Positions 54,678 through 63,988 of a DNA stretch of 64,000 nt are shown in pieces. A model generated the notes under the pieces. It was not told the origin of the DNA, did not search any database, and worked only from the letters and a program-made list of their open reading frames with translations. Position 1 is the stretch's first letter. Each line of letters starts with the position of its first letter. Position numbers and translations under genes: made by a program. Origin of the DNA: Rhodohalobacter sp. SW132 (GTDB lineage: Bacteria > Bacteroidota > Rhodothermia > Balneolales > Balneolaceae); NCBI RefSeq assembly GCF_003390325.1, contig NZ_QUOK01000015.1, forward strand, positions 42,106 through 106,105, in the 5' to 3' direction.

Positions 54678-56957
54678 ATGAAAAACGTTACTATTCTGTT
54701 TACACTACTATTTGCCATTTTATTAACTCTTCCTACATCTGCTCAAGAGCACGATTATCCGGCATATCCGCCAATGGATTTCCGTTTTCAACATCTGGAG
54801 GGGACGCTTGAAATTACTGAAATGGCAGAAATTCGGGGGGATATTACCTACACTATTCGTTTTCTGGGTGAAACGTCCGATTCATTAGTGATAGATGCCG
54901 AACGTATGCAGGTTGAGGACATACGGGTGGATGAGCGAACAATGGATTTTGAATTTAGTGAGGGTAAACTCACCATTTTTCTGGATGAAGAGTACAGCAG
55001 AAATGATACCGCAACTCTTCAGATTGTCTACTCCACGAGGCCTGTATTTGGCGTACTCAATAATTACAGGGGAACGATTTTTAGCTCCGGCCTTCCGCTT
55101 TCCACCAGTCACTGGCTGCCGGTTCTCGATCACCCGGGCGTTTCCGCAACGACAGATCTTCGCGTAGTGCATCCATCATCCCGGACGATGGTGATGACAG
55201 GGCAGCAGAGATCTAACGAGGTGGTGTCAGTGGAGCAGGAAGAAACACGGTATGCGTCTCAATATCCCGTGCCGTTAACATCACTATTCTTTGCAGTAGG
55301 ACCATTTCAGTCCGATTCACGATCGATTGATAACGTACGGTATCATATTCACACAGAGCGGCCGAACGGGACTGAACTGGAGGAGTATCGCCTTCAAAAT
55401 ATTGCTGCTGAAACGATTGAAGAACTGACTGAAATTACGGGGATTGAGTACCCGTTGAGTGATCTTCATATCCTGATTCTCAATGACCTGATTGGGGAAG
55501 AGCGGCCGTTTGGAGCCGGAACTGTACTTGTGGATGTAAATCATTCGATTGATGAACAAATTATTTTTGGCACCGCAGGGCAGTGGGCCGGTGTAATGGT
55601 GCGTGAAATGGAGTGGAAAGATCCGGAAGCATTGCAGCTTTTAATGGGATTCTTTGCCGAAAAACTCGACCTGAATCTGCCTGCTACTGTTTTTGATACC
55701 GATCTGGAAGAACAATATGATGCTCTCCGGCCCGGTGCGGTTCATACGTACAGGCACTTTCTTCGTGAAAATCCTTCCGTTAAGGAATGGATCGAAGTAT
55801 CTCTCTCCTCAATCTTTGACGAACGGGAATATCCGCTGACCTGGAATGATTTCACGCGCATGATATATCGGGAAAGTGGTCAGTATTTGACGGATAAGCC
55901 TGTTTTTGAAGCACCGGTTGAGGAAATTGAACAGCGTTATCTTTATTCGGTGAACGTTGAGCATAACGAAGCTGAAGGGGAAGTTTTACTAAAGTTTGAT
56001 GCACTGGGAGATGCACTCGATGAACTGGTTACAGTGCAAGTCACTGAATTCACATTTAACGAAAGCCGGCAGCGGGAACTTACATTTACAGGTGGCACCG
56101 ATGAAATTGTACTGAGTGTACCGGCTGATATCGAAAACCTTCTGCTGAGAATTGAAGAACGGGATGATATTGATCTTGAACTGGATAAACCGTTTATGTT
56201 CTGGATCCACCAGCTCCGTAATGGAGAATCCCCAAAGGACAGGAGGGAGGGAGCTGCCGGGTTAAGAAATTATTCTGATAACCCCGATCTTCAGCTCGCA
56301 CTGCTCGATATTATCGAGGATGAATCCGATGCGGACGTATATGCCGAAATTTTAAGGACGCTTTCTTTTGTTACGGACGGTGCCAGCGGAACATCAGATA
56401 TGTTTCTCAGCCGTACTCGTTCCGATCATCCGGAGCGTGTTCAGATTGAGGCAGTGCGTGCGTTAAGCTCCTATGGTGAAAATGATATGGTGATCAGCAG
56501 ATTGCAGTCGATCATCCGCTCATCAGAAAATGAAACCATGAGAAGAGAAGCGATTCATTCACTTGCCGCCATCACCGACCTCGACCGCTTCACAACGATC
56601 ACCGAATCCCTGATTGTTCAGGAATCGACACTTTATGAGGTTCCGTTGCTGCTCGAGACGTTATCATCAAAAGGCGGTGAAGAACGGGCTGTTCAGCTGG
56701 CGGATACATTTTTAAGCACCGAATTTCCTTATGAATTGCGCAGCCGGTCACTGCAACTTATTCTGGATCTCGATCAGTCGCAGCAGGGATGGGAGAATCG
56801 GATTGATGATCTTATTACTGACCGCGACCCCAGGATCCGGTATCTCGCAGTAGGTGGATTGCAGCATCTTTCCGATGAGAAAATACGCGAACTTTTGGAT
56901 GTGCGAAAAACTGAAGAGTTCGACTTAAGGGTTTATAGAGGGCTCGAAGAACTTTAA
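54678..56957 (+). CDS. Secreted M1-aminopeptidase-like pseudoenzyme with C-terminal HEAT-like repeats
   Basis: A 759-residue exported protein (signal peptide 1-22, cleavage at TSAQ). Residues about 30-220 resemble the N-terminal beta-saddle of M1 peptidases, including SSGLPLSTSHWLPVLDHPGVSATTDL-like text (about 135-162), as in the substrate-side barrel. The GAMEN loop is reduced to GAGTV (279-283), and where HExxHxW is expected there is FGTAGQW (297-303), so zinc ligands are lost while QW is kept. The C-terminal third (about 520-759) has five or so helical HEAT/PBS-like repeats (EGAAGLRNYSDNPDLQLALL, VQIEAVRALSSYGEN). A scaffold or binding role is more likely than proteolysis. TAF2-like M1 relatives show the same loss. 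Confidence 0.7.
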   Translation: MKNVTILFTLLFAILLTLPTSAQEHDYPAYPPMDFRFQHLEGTLEITEMAEIRGDITYTIRFLGETSDSLVIDAERMQVEDIRVDERTMDFEFSEGKLTIFLDEEYSRNDTATLQIVYSTRPVFGVLNNYRGTIFSSGLPLSTSHWLPVLDHPGVSATTDLRVVHPSSRTMVMTGQQRSNEVVSVEQEETRYASQYPVPLTSLFFAVGPFQSDSRSIDNVRYHIHTERPNGTELEEYRLQNIAAETIEELTEITGIEYPLSDLHILILNDLIGEERPFGAGTVLVDVNHSIDEQIIFGTAGQWAGVMVREMEWKDPEALQLLMGFFAEKLDLNLPATVFDTDLEEQYDALRPGAVHTYRHFLRENPSVKEWIEVSLSSIFDEREYPLTWNDFTRMIYRESGQYLTDKPVFEAPVEEIEQRYLYSVNVEHNEAEGEVLLKFDALGDALDELVTVQVTEFTFNESRQRELTFTGGTDEIVLSVPADIENLLLRIEERDDIDLELDKPFMFWIHQLRNGESPKDRREGAAGLRNYSDNPDLQLALLDIIEDESDADVYAEILRTLSFVTDGASGTSDMFLSRTRSDHPERVQIEAVRALSSYGENDMVISRLQSIIRSSENETMRREAIHSLAAITDLDRFTTITESLIVQESTLYEVPLLLETLSSKGGEERAVQLADTFLSTEFPYELRSRSLQLILDLDQSQQGWENRIDDLITDRDPRIRYLAVGGLQHLSDEKIRELLDVRKTEEFDLRVYRGLEEL

Positions 56958-57016
56958 GTCATAAGTAGCTTAAAATCCCTGACAATCCGGGTTGGAAAAA
57001 GATTCATTACCAAGCT

Positions 57017-57057
57017 CCGCTCTCTGACAAGTCCCGCCAGGGCGCGTTAGAGAGCGG
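57017..57057. repeat. Palindromic intergenic repeat
   Basis: CCGCTCTCT and AGAGAGCGG are exact reverse complements 23 bases apart, enclosing a CCC-GCCA-GGG hairpin. It sits in the 176-base gap between the convergent M1-like and anti-sigma-like genes. The GC-rich composition differs from the flanks. No T-run, so terminator function would need a different mechanism. Confidence 0.6.
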
Positions 57058-57133
57058 ACGGGGGTGAGTCAGGAGTGATGCCCGCAGTAAAAGGGGGGAC
57101 ACATCAAAAAAGACATCATTAATCGATCTCAGA

Positions 57134-58096
57134 TTACCATCCATCACTGTCATTATTCCAGTACGGATTAGACGGCTCCAAAAGGGCAATAAGATCGTTT
57201 CCATTATGATTGGAAACGGCTGTGTACCAGTAATCTCCCCATTTCCATGAAACCACATGCTTGCCCTCAATATCTTTCACATGATAGTCTTCATACGTAT
57301 TACACAGCTTAACTGCTTCAGGATCTCGCTCCATATTCCGTTTTTTTTCAAGATCATCTATCCGAAATGCAAAAATATGAACAGTTTCTTCTATCCCGGA
57401 CTGATAAAACTCCAGGACCGGGGTTGTAAATCCATCAGCAAAAGTAGTGTAATAAACGCTTCTTAGTTCTGCACCGGAAATGGTGGGCATCCTGAGGTTA
57501 TGGGCCATTTCATCTTCAATAATCTCCGATGCATGTTCGATAGAAGCCGGCTGAAACGAAGCGATGGAGGATGAGACATGGGATCCGGTATTAAAGTGAG
57601 AAAGTGCAACCTCTTCAATATCATAAGGAACGGAATAAAGGCCGTTTGAAGAGGTTTTTTCAAGGAGCTCAATTGTGACCAGGGAAAAGAAAAATATCAC
57701 ACTGGCAGCAATCAGATACCGGGCAGGTTTCAGAATTGTATTGATTTTGCCTTTACCATTTTCATCTTCTGTTTTTGAAGACTCTTTAGCACCGGGGATC
57801 GATACATTTGAAGGTGAACTTCCAGATTGGATGTCAGAATTTTTATCCTCATCGGAATCGGATTTCAGGTCATTAATCATACCGGATATCTTTTTCTTAA
57901 GGTAATCCGGTGCCTGGTCAGGAGAGTATTTCGTCTTGAGAAGCTGCTTGATAAAAAGCATGCTCTCATACTGTTTTCTTATCTCGGTATCCTGTTGTAT
58001 ATATTGAAAGAACGCAACTTTTTCGCTCTCAGTCGCTTCATTATCAACGACGAGGGGAAGAATTTCAAGCGCTTCCTGTTTGCTCAACTTCTTCAT
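57134..58096 (-). CDS. Anti-sigma-factor-like single-pass membrane protein
   Basis: A 320-residue protein. The N-terminal 75 residues (LSKQEALEILPLVVDNEATESEKVAFF opening, given here as residues 4-30, then helices to 75) fit the cytoplasmic anti-sigma domain that counts few residues between D-E-A and a helical pair; the HxxxCxxC zinc motif is absent. A charged Ser/Asp/Lys linker leads to one transmembrane helix at about 125-145, and the periplasmic part is mostly beta with several Trp/Tyr near the C-terminus (WKWGDYWYTAV). It would sequester an ECF sigma factor, but no sigma gene is adjacent on either side. Confidence 0.55.
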   Translation of the reverse strand: MKKLSKQEALEILPLVVDNEATESEKVAFFQYIQQDTEIRKQYESMLFIKQLLKTKYSPDQAPDYLKKKISGMINDLKSDSDEDKNSDIQSGSSPSNVSIPGAKESSKTEDENGKGKINTILKPARYLIAASVIFFFSLVTIELLEKTSSNGLYSVPYDIEEVALSHFNTGSHVSSSIASFQPASIEHASEIIEDEMAHNLRMPTISGAELRSVYYTTFADGFTTPVLEFYQSGIEETVHIFAFRIDDLEKKRNMERDPEAVKLCNTYEDYHVKDIEGKHVVSWKWGDYWYTAVSNHNGNDLIALLEPSNPYWNNDSDGW

Positions 58097-58281
58097 GATT
58101 CAAACTGCAAATCGTACTTATCCAGGCTGTCTGACACACATTAGGTGTGGAGAAACGCCACGGTTAGGGTTAATGCCCATACTGAAACTCAAAACAGATG
58201 AAGCATTGGAATCATTCAGAATGGTACAAAATTGCGACATTCTAATTTTGCCATAGCAAGGTGAGGTTGAATAGATTTGAA

Positions 58282-58316
58282 AATAAAAACCCCGCCATAA
58301 ACGGGCAGGGTTTTTT
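58282..58316 (-). terminator. Rho-independent terminator after icd
   Basis: On the minus strand AACCCTGCC and GGCGGGGTT pair with one mismatch around a seven-base loop, followed by TTTTTATTTT. A T-run on the other side makes it bidirectional. It lies about 30 bases after the icd stop. Confidence 0.9.
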
Positions 58317-58346
58317 GTTGATTCAGTTTTGAAAAACCGGACCATT

Positions 58347-59594
58347 TTACATGTTTTCGATGATCTCTTCACCAAACTCTGAGCACTTCAGAAGAGTGGC
58401 TCCTTCCATCAGGCGTTCAAAGTCATAGGTGACTTTTTTGTCGCTGATAGAAGCTTCGAGGCCTTTTTCGATCAGGTCTGCGGCTTCGCCCCATCCCATA
58501 TAACGGAGCATCATTACAGCAGAAAGAATAAGTGAACCGGGATTCACTTTGTCCTGTCCGGTATACTTAGGAGCCGTTCCGTGAGTAGCTTCAAATACGG
58601 CAATTCCACTTTCATAGTTGATATTTGCACCCGGTGCGATACCAATACCGCCTACGCAGGCAGCAAGTGCATCGGAGATATAGTCGCCATTCAGGTTCAT
58701 TGTGGCAATCACATCGTATTCATCCGGACGGGTAAGAATCTGCTGCAGGAAGGCATCAGCAATCACATCTTTAACCACAATACCGTTCGGCAATTCGCAC
58801 CAGGGCCCTTCGCCGATAACTTTAGCGTCGAACTCTTCTTTTGCTACTTCATATCCCCAGTTCTTAAAGCTACCCTCGGTAAACTTCATGATATTGCCTT
58901 TGTGTACCAGGGTTACGTTTTTGCGTCCCTGATCAATGGCATACCGGATTGCAGATCGAACCAGGCGCTTGGTTCCCTCAATAGAGATCGGCTTAATACC
59001 GAGAGACGAGGTATCCGGGAAGCGGATGTTCTTTGTGCCAAGATCATCCATCAGAAATTTCTTCAGCTTGTCGTTTTCGGGAGTGCCGGTCTGATACTCA
59101 ATTCCGGCATAGATATCTTCCGTGTTTTCCCGGAAAATCACCATGTCGGTCAGTTCAGGCTGCTTTACCGGGCTGGGTGTACCGGTGTAATACTTAACAG
59201 GACGCACGCAGGCGTAGAGGTCCAGCTTCTGACGAATCGCCACGTTCAGTGAACGGATTCCGCCGCCTACCGGTGTGGTGAGAGGTCCTTTAATTCCGAC
59301 TTTGTAATCGGTAAAAGCTTTTAGTGTATCTTCCGGCAGCCAGGTGTCTTTATCGTACTTCTTAAGCGCTTTTTCACCGGCATATACTTCGAACCAGTTA
59401 ATTTTTTTCTTACCGCCAAACGCCTTTTTAACGGCGCTGTCAACAACATGAATCATTACGGGAGAAATATCGATGCCGATACCGTCGCCTTCAATGTATG
59501 GCACAATGGGATCGTCGCCAACATTCAGCGATCCATCGGCTTTTTTTTCGATAATTGTTCCTTGGGTAGGTTTTTCTAATTTTTCAAAACTCAT
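58347..59594 (-). CDS. icd: NADP-dependent isocitrate dehydrogenase
   Basis: A 415-residue TCA-cycle enzyme that oxidatively decarboxylates isocitrate. [13 protein letters not shown] opens the domain; [53 protein letters not shown] and [25 protein letters not shown] are the substrate and metal motifs, and [17 protein letters not shown] is the cofactor end. Length and motifs match E. coli-type homodimeric Icd. Transcribed alone, with a terminator. Confidence 0.95.
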   Translation of the reverse strand: MSFEKLEKPTQGTIIEKKADGSLNVGDDPIVPYIEGDGIGIDISPVMIHVVDSAVKKAFGGKKKINWFEVYAGEKALKKYDKDTWLPEDTLKAFTDYKVGIKGPLTTPVGGGIRSLNVAIRQKLDLYACVRPVKYYTGTPSPVKQPELTDMVIFRENTEDIYAGIEYQTGTPENDKLKKFLMDDLGTKNIRFPDTSSLGIKPISIEGTKRLVRSAIRYAIDQGRKNVTLVHKGNIMKFTEGSFKNWGYEVAKEEFDAKVIGEGPWCELPNGIVVKDVIADAFLQQILTRPDEYDVIATMNLNGDYISDALAACVGGIGIAPGANINYESGIAVFEATHGTAPKYTGQDKVNPGSLILSAVMMLRYMGWGEAADLIEKGLEASISDKKVTYDFERLMEGATLLKCSEFGEEIIENM

Positions 59595-59770
59595 CTTTGT
59601 GATTTTAGGTTTGGAATTAGCTCAAAAGAAAATAGTGAAAAAAAGAACCTATTGCTGAACGACCGGATGTTAAAATAAAAGCGGATTCCACTGCACATTC
59701 ATCATGGCAAATTGTATATTTACAATGTAGTTGCCTGCGCTTCGTTAAAAGTGAAATAAACGGAAGAACT

Positions 59771-59971
59771 ATGATTAAACCGATGTTTGGCCACCGGCCA
59801 AAGCCCAGAAGATTTAATATGCCCCTTCGCTATTACAATCCTGAAGAGGATGAAAAGCGAAGAAAACGGATCCGCATTAAAGTAAACCGGCGGAAAGACA
59901 GATACAGCGGACGTATACTAATTTATGTTGTTGGTTTATCTGTTGTGGTATGGATCATCTCTTTACTTTGA
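59771..59971 (+). CDS. Small basic tail-anchored protein upstream of mutL
   Basis: A 66-residue protein not recognised as a named family. Residues 1-48 are strongly basic (Arg/Lys clusters, RRFNMPLRYYNPEEDEKRR) with an aromatic-proline patch, and residues about 49-65 form one hydrophobic helix (ILIYVVGLSVVVWIISLL) that reaches the C-terminus, so it is probably tail-anchored with the basic part in the cytoplasm. It ends 38 bases before mutL on the same strand and is preceded by its own gap from icd. The regular composition and position support a real gene. Confidence 0.55.
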   Translation: MIKPMFGHRPKPRRFNMPLRYYNPEEDEKRRKRIRIKVNRRKDRYSGRILIYVVGLSVVVWIISLL

Positions 59972-60009
59972 TAATTTAATTATTAATCACGTACGCAATT
60001 CAGAAGCAT

Positions 60010-61905
60010 TTGAAGAGTATTAGCAGTGAGACGGACAATTCGATCATTGAATCGATGCCACCCGAACTTTCCAACAAAATTGCAGCGGGCGAAGTTATTC
60101 AGCGGCCCGCTTCCGTAGCCAAAGAACTTCTCGATAACGCCGTAGATGCCGGTGCCGACCGCATTAAACTAATTGTGATGCAGGCCGGCCGAACGCTGAT
60201 TCAGGTGATCGACAACGGCTGCGGTATGTCAGCCAGGGATGCACGACTCTGTTTTGAACGCCATGCCACATCAAAAATTAAATCAATCGACGACCTGTTT
60301 AAGATCCGTACGATGGGCTTCAGAGGGGAAGCGATGGCATCAATTGCATCAGTATCGCAGGTTGAGCTGAAAACCAAACGTGTGGAGGATGAGGCCGGAA
60401 CACTCCTTGAGATCTGGGGCGGTGAGGAGAAAAAGTTTGAACCCGTGGCAACTGACGACGGCACATCAATTGCTATTCGGAACTTGTTCTTTAATGTTCC
60501 TGCCCGGCGTCAGTTTTTGAAAACCGATGCAACCGAACTGCGTCACATAATCAAAACATTTCATCACGCGGCCCTGGCAAATACGGAGATCGCCTTTGAG
60601 ATGCACGCAGACGGCGATAAAATTTACCAGCTTCCGGCGCAGTCACTTCAACAGCGTATCACCGAACTGTTTGGGAAACGGTATCGCGCCAGTCTCATTC
60701 CGTTCAGTGAGGAAACCAGCTATGTGAAAATCAGCGGCGTTCTGGCCGATCCAAAACTGGCAAAAAAAAGCCGGGGAGAGCAGTTTCTTTTTGTGAACGG
60801 GCGGCCATTTCAGCACCGTTCCCTTAGCTATGTGGTGCTGAGTCTGTTTGATGCGTGGACCCGAAAAAATGAATACCCTTTTTATGCGATTTTCCTGGAA
60901 ATCGATCCATCGATGGTGGATGTGAATGTGCATCCCGCAAAGATGGAAGTGAAATTTGAGGATGACCGAAGCGTGGTTCAGCTGACCCGATCGGTCGTGA
61001 AAAAAGCGATCAACGAATATTTTGTCGTACCTGATGTGCAAGGTCAAAGATCTGAATCATCCGGACAGGATTTTGACGTCAGTTTTGAACATTTTGGCAG
61101 ACATGGGGGAGGATCCTCGGGATTTCCTCAGGGTTCCGGCCGCGATACGAACCGGGGGTACGGCGGACAAAAACCATCCGGCGGGAGCGGGGAGAATTTT
61201 AGTTTTCCGTCACGTATAAACCGCCGAGAACGTATCGGGGACGGAGAGGAGCAAGCTGACCGACTTTATGGTTCGCCGGAAGAAGAACAGGCATTTAGTG
61301 CAGAGAAAGAAGAACGGACAGAATCGGCATCTCCTCAAAAAAAAGAGAAAGGGTTTTGGCAGCTTCACAACCGGTTTATTCTAACACAAACGCGTACGGG
61401 ACTTTGTGTGATCGATCAGCATGCAGCACACAAACGGATAATCTACGAAAAGACACTCAGCGCTACAGAAGAATCCCTCCCCGGTACGCAGCAGCTTCTT
61501 TTTGCACAAACAGTTGAACTGAACGCTACAGAATTCTCGCTTCTAAAAGAACTCCACGACATCATTCAGAGGATGGGATTCAGCATTGAACTGCTCAGCG
61601 GAAATACAGCCATTATTAACGGGGTTCCGGCTGATATCGATATCGGGGATGAACAGGGCGTACTTCGCGCCATGCTGCAGCAGTACCGCAGCCTCGACAA
61701 AAAGCTGTCGGTTGATTCACGCCGAAAAGTGGCGATCGCATTTGCCGCACGCACGGCCATTCCGCGGGGGAAAGTGCTGACAGAATCGGAGATGGAGATG
61801 CTGATTGATCAGCTTTTTGCCTGCGAAGAGCCGTATCACGATCCGCTTCAGAAGCCAACGCTCATCTACATGCCGATGGACGAGATTCAGAACCGGTTTC
61901 GGTGA
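60010..61905 (+). CDS. mutL: DNA mismatch repair protein MutL, without endonuclease motifs
   Basis: A 631-residue GHKL ATPase that links MutS mismatch recognition to downstream repair. N-terminal motifs are intact: KELLDNAVDAGAD, IDNGCGMSARDA, TMGFRGEAMASIASV, GTSIAIRNLFFNVPARRQFLK. A Gly/Ser/Pro-rich linker spans about 345-445. In the C-terminal domain DQHAAHKRIIYE has Lys475 where endonuclease-type MutL has the metal-binding Glu; AARTAI lacks the Cys of the ACR motif, and DPLQKP replaces CPHGRP. The start is taken as TTG 60010 because the first conserved strand (SIIESMPPELSNKIAAGEV) begins before the only nearby ATG (60055). Confidence 0.93.
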   Translation: MKSISSETDNSIIESMPPELSNKIAAGEVIQRPASVAKELLDNAVDAGADRIKLIVMQAGRTLIQVIDNGCGMSARDARLCFERHATSKIKSIDDLFKIRTMGFRGEAMASIASVSQVELKTKRVEDEAGTLLEIWGGEEKKFEPVATDDGTSIAIRNLFFNVPARRQFLKTDATELRHIIKTFHHAALANTEIAFEMHADGDKIYQLPAQSLQQRITELFGKRYRASLIPFSEETSYVKISGVLADPKLAKKSRGEQFLFVNGRPFQHRSLSYVVLSLFDAWTRKNEYPFYAIFLEIDPSMVDVNVHPAKMEVKFEDDRSVVQLTRSVVKKAINEYFVVPDVQGQRSESSGQDFDVSFEHFGRHGGGSSGFPQGSGRDTNRGYGGQKPSGGSGENFSFPSRINRRERIGDGEEQADRLYGSPEEEQAFSAEKEERTESASPQKKEKGFWQLHNRFILTQTRTGLCVIDQHAAHKRIIYEKTLSATEESLPGTQQLLFAQTVELNATEFSLLKELHDIIQRMGFSIELLSGNTAIINGVPADIDIGDEQGVLRAMLQQYRSLDKKLSVDSRRKVAIAFAARTAIPRGKVLTESEMEMLIDQLFACEEPYHDPLQKPTLIYMPMDEIQNRFR

Positions 61906-62036
61906 TACAAGGAAGGATTCGTACGAGGGATATTTCCCAGAATTCTACAGACAACTACAAAGGATGCTAATGTATGAATTGAGGGTATAATTTATCTGCA
62001 TGATCCGATTAATCATCCAACAATCTGCATTTCCTT

Positions 62037-62723
62037 ATGAAATTAGGATCACATTACGATACTCTTTGGAACCGCTCTATTCAAAAATTCAAAACGGGTA
62101 AATTTATCTATGATCCATTCATTGAGTCAGATGATGATACTCGTTATGGAATTACGTTACTTGCCCGCCCAGCCTCGCATGTAAAAGAGAAAATTCAGGC
62201 TATGGAAGAAACATTACGAAAGGTTGCTCCACATCAATATTATTATCCAAAATCGGATCTGCATGTTACGGTATTGTCTATAATCTCCTGCTATCCGGGG
62301 TTTACTCTCGATCAGATCAATCCTTCAGAGTATTGCGAAATTATCCAGGAGGCTGTAAAATCTATTTCCCCTTTCCGACTGACGTTCAGAGGTTTAACAG
62401 CTTCGCCATCCAGTATTTTAATCCAGGACTTTCCGAATGACAATCAATTAAATTCTATTAGAAATAACTTGAGAGAAACATTCAGGGAAACAGAACTTAA
62501 GAATTCGATTGATACACGATATCATCTTCAAACAGCTCACATAACTGCAGTTCGGTTCAAACGACCCTTAGTAAATGAAAAAGCATTTATAACTGCCATT
62601 ACCCGGCTGAAAACAACAGATTTCGGAGACTGCTTGATAGATGAACTCGAACTCGTCGCAAACGACTGGTATCAGAGTGATAGAAAAGTAAAACAGATTC
62701 AAAAATTCAGACTGTACGAATGA
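62037..62723 (+). CDS. 2H phosphoesterase (2'-5' RNA ligase/cyclic phosphodiesterase superfamily)
   Basis: A 228-residue cytoplasmic protein with the two catalytic H-x-T motifs of the family: DLHVTVL (His76, Thr78) and AHITAV (His168, Thr170), separated by the usual distance. Family members hydrolyse or form 2'-5' or 2',3'-cyclic phosphates in RNA or nucleotides. An N-terminal 40-residue extension precedes the fold. It lies between mutL and the queuosine-type glycosyltransferase on the same strand with gaps over 130 bases, so no operon link is clear. Confidence 0.75.
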   Translation: MKLGSHYDTLWNRSIQKFKTGKFIYDPFIESDDDTRYGITLLARPASHVKEKIQAMEETLRKVAPHQYYYPKSDLHVTVLSIISCYPGFTLDQINPSEYCEIIQEAVKSISPFRLTFRGLTASPSSILIQDFPNDNQLNSIRNNLRETFRETELKNSIDTRYHLQTAHITAVRFKRPLVNEKAFITAITRLKTTDFGDCLIDELELVANDWYQSDRKVKQIQKFRLYE

Positions 62724-62878
62724 GAATTAGTCTGTCCGACGACAAGTTTTTGGTGCGAAACAATTATAAGGAACGGATGATATAGTCCAGTCATTTTTTT
62801 GATGAGATGCGGATTACTATATTCCCATTTTCCCGGAAGGGTTAAACAGATCAAATAAATCAAACCAAACCATCCATC

Positions 62879-63988
62879 TTGAACATACTTGCGGTAGAAC
62901 CTTTTTACAGCGGATCTCACAAAGCGTTTCTGGACGGGCTGCGTGAAAACAGCTCTCACAACATCCTTCCCATTAAACTGAACTACAAAGGATGGAAATG
63001 GAGAATGCATGGCGACTCGGTGAAACTGGCCGAGATGACCTCCCATGTGGAAGAGAAGATCGATCTGCTTTTGGTGAGCAGCATGACCAACCTGCCCGCT
63101 TTCCTGGCGCTCACCAATCCGCGGTTTGCATATACACCCAAGGTGATGATGATGCACGAAAATCAGCTCACGCAGCCGCTGCCGGATGGTGAAGATCGTG
63201 ACATGACCTATAGCTATATCAACTACCTGAGCATGCTTTCGGCTGATGAACTTCTCTTTACCACCCGTTTTCATTTGGATGATCTGCTGGATGAACTTCC
63301 GAGGTTTCTCGACCATTTTCCTGATGACAAATATTTCAACACGATTCAGCAGATACGCGATAAGAGCCGTGTATTTTATCCCGGACTGAACCTGAGCGTG
63401 TTTGATGAGCAGCCCGACATCCGGTCAAAAAATGAGCGTCCGGTGATTGTCTGGAATCAGCGCTGGCAGTTTGATCGGAATCCCGGCATGTTTTTCAAAG
63501 TGCTGAACCGTCTGAATGATATCGATCTGGAGTTCGACCTGATTCTTGCCGGCGATACAAAACATCAGAAACCGGAAGAGTTTGAGCGCGCCTGGAAACG
63601 GTTTGGAGATCAGATCACCCATTTTGGATACGTGGAAAATGTAGAAAACTACAGCCGGCTGCTCCACTCAGGCGATATTGTGGTTTCAACCGCATCCCAT
63701 GAATTTTTCTGTGTTGCAATTATGGAGGCAATCTACTGCGGCTGCCACCCGCTTGTGCCAAACGCTCTCCACTATCCCGAGCTGATACCAGATACCCTGC
63801 ACAAACCACTTCTCCACGCTCCGGTTCTCTATGATTCAGAAGATGACCTCTTCCACATCATGAAAAAACTGCTGACCGGTGAGATGAAACCTCTCCCGAA
63901 ATCATCCCTCCAGAATATCAACAAACACCTGGACTGGAAACGGGTGATTGATGAGTATGATCGGCTTTTTGAAGAGATCAGTGTTTAG
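62879..63988 (+). CDS. DUF3524/QTMAN-type glycosyltransferase (tRNA-queuosine mannosyltransferase-like)
   Basis: A 369-residue GT4-like protein. TTG start gives NILAVEPFYSGSHKAFLDGL, the diagnostic N-terminus of the DUF3524 family (human GTDC1/QTMAN). MHENQLTQPLP at about 93-103, WNQRWQFDRNPGMFFKVL near 194-211, and the donor-binding end STASHEFFCVAIMEAIYCGCHPLVPN are all family features. In vertebrates QTMAN adds mannose to queuosine in tRNA-Asp. The bacterial role is by homology only; no queuosine gene is nearby. It ends 12 bases before the window end. Confidence 0.85.
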   Translation: MNILAVEPFYSGSHKAFLDGLRENSSHNILPIKLNYKGWKWRMHGDSVKLAEMTSHVEEKIDLLLVSSMTNLPAFLALTNPRFAYTPKVMMMHENQLTQPLPDGEDRDMTYSYINYLSMLSADELLFTTRFHLDDLLDELPRFLDHFPDDKYFNTIQQIRDKSRVFYPGLNLSVFDEQPDIRSKNERPVIVWNQRWQFDRNPGMFFKVLNRLNDIDLEFDLILAGDTKHQKPEEFERAWKRFGDQITHFGYVENVENYSRLLHSGDIVVSTASHEFFCVAIMEAIYCGCHPLVPNALHYPELIPDTLHKPLLHAPVLYDSEDDLFHIMKKLLTGEMKPLPKSSLQNINKHLDWKRVIDEYDRLFEEISV

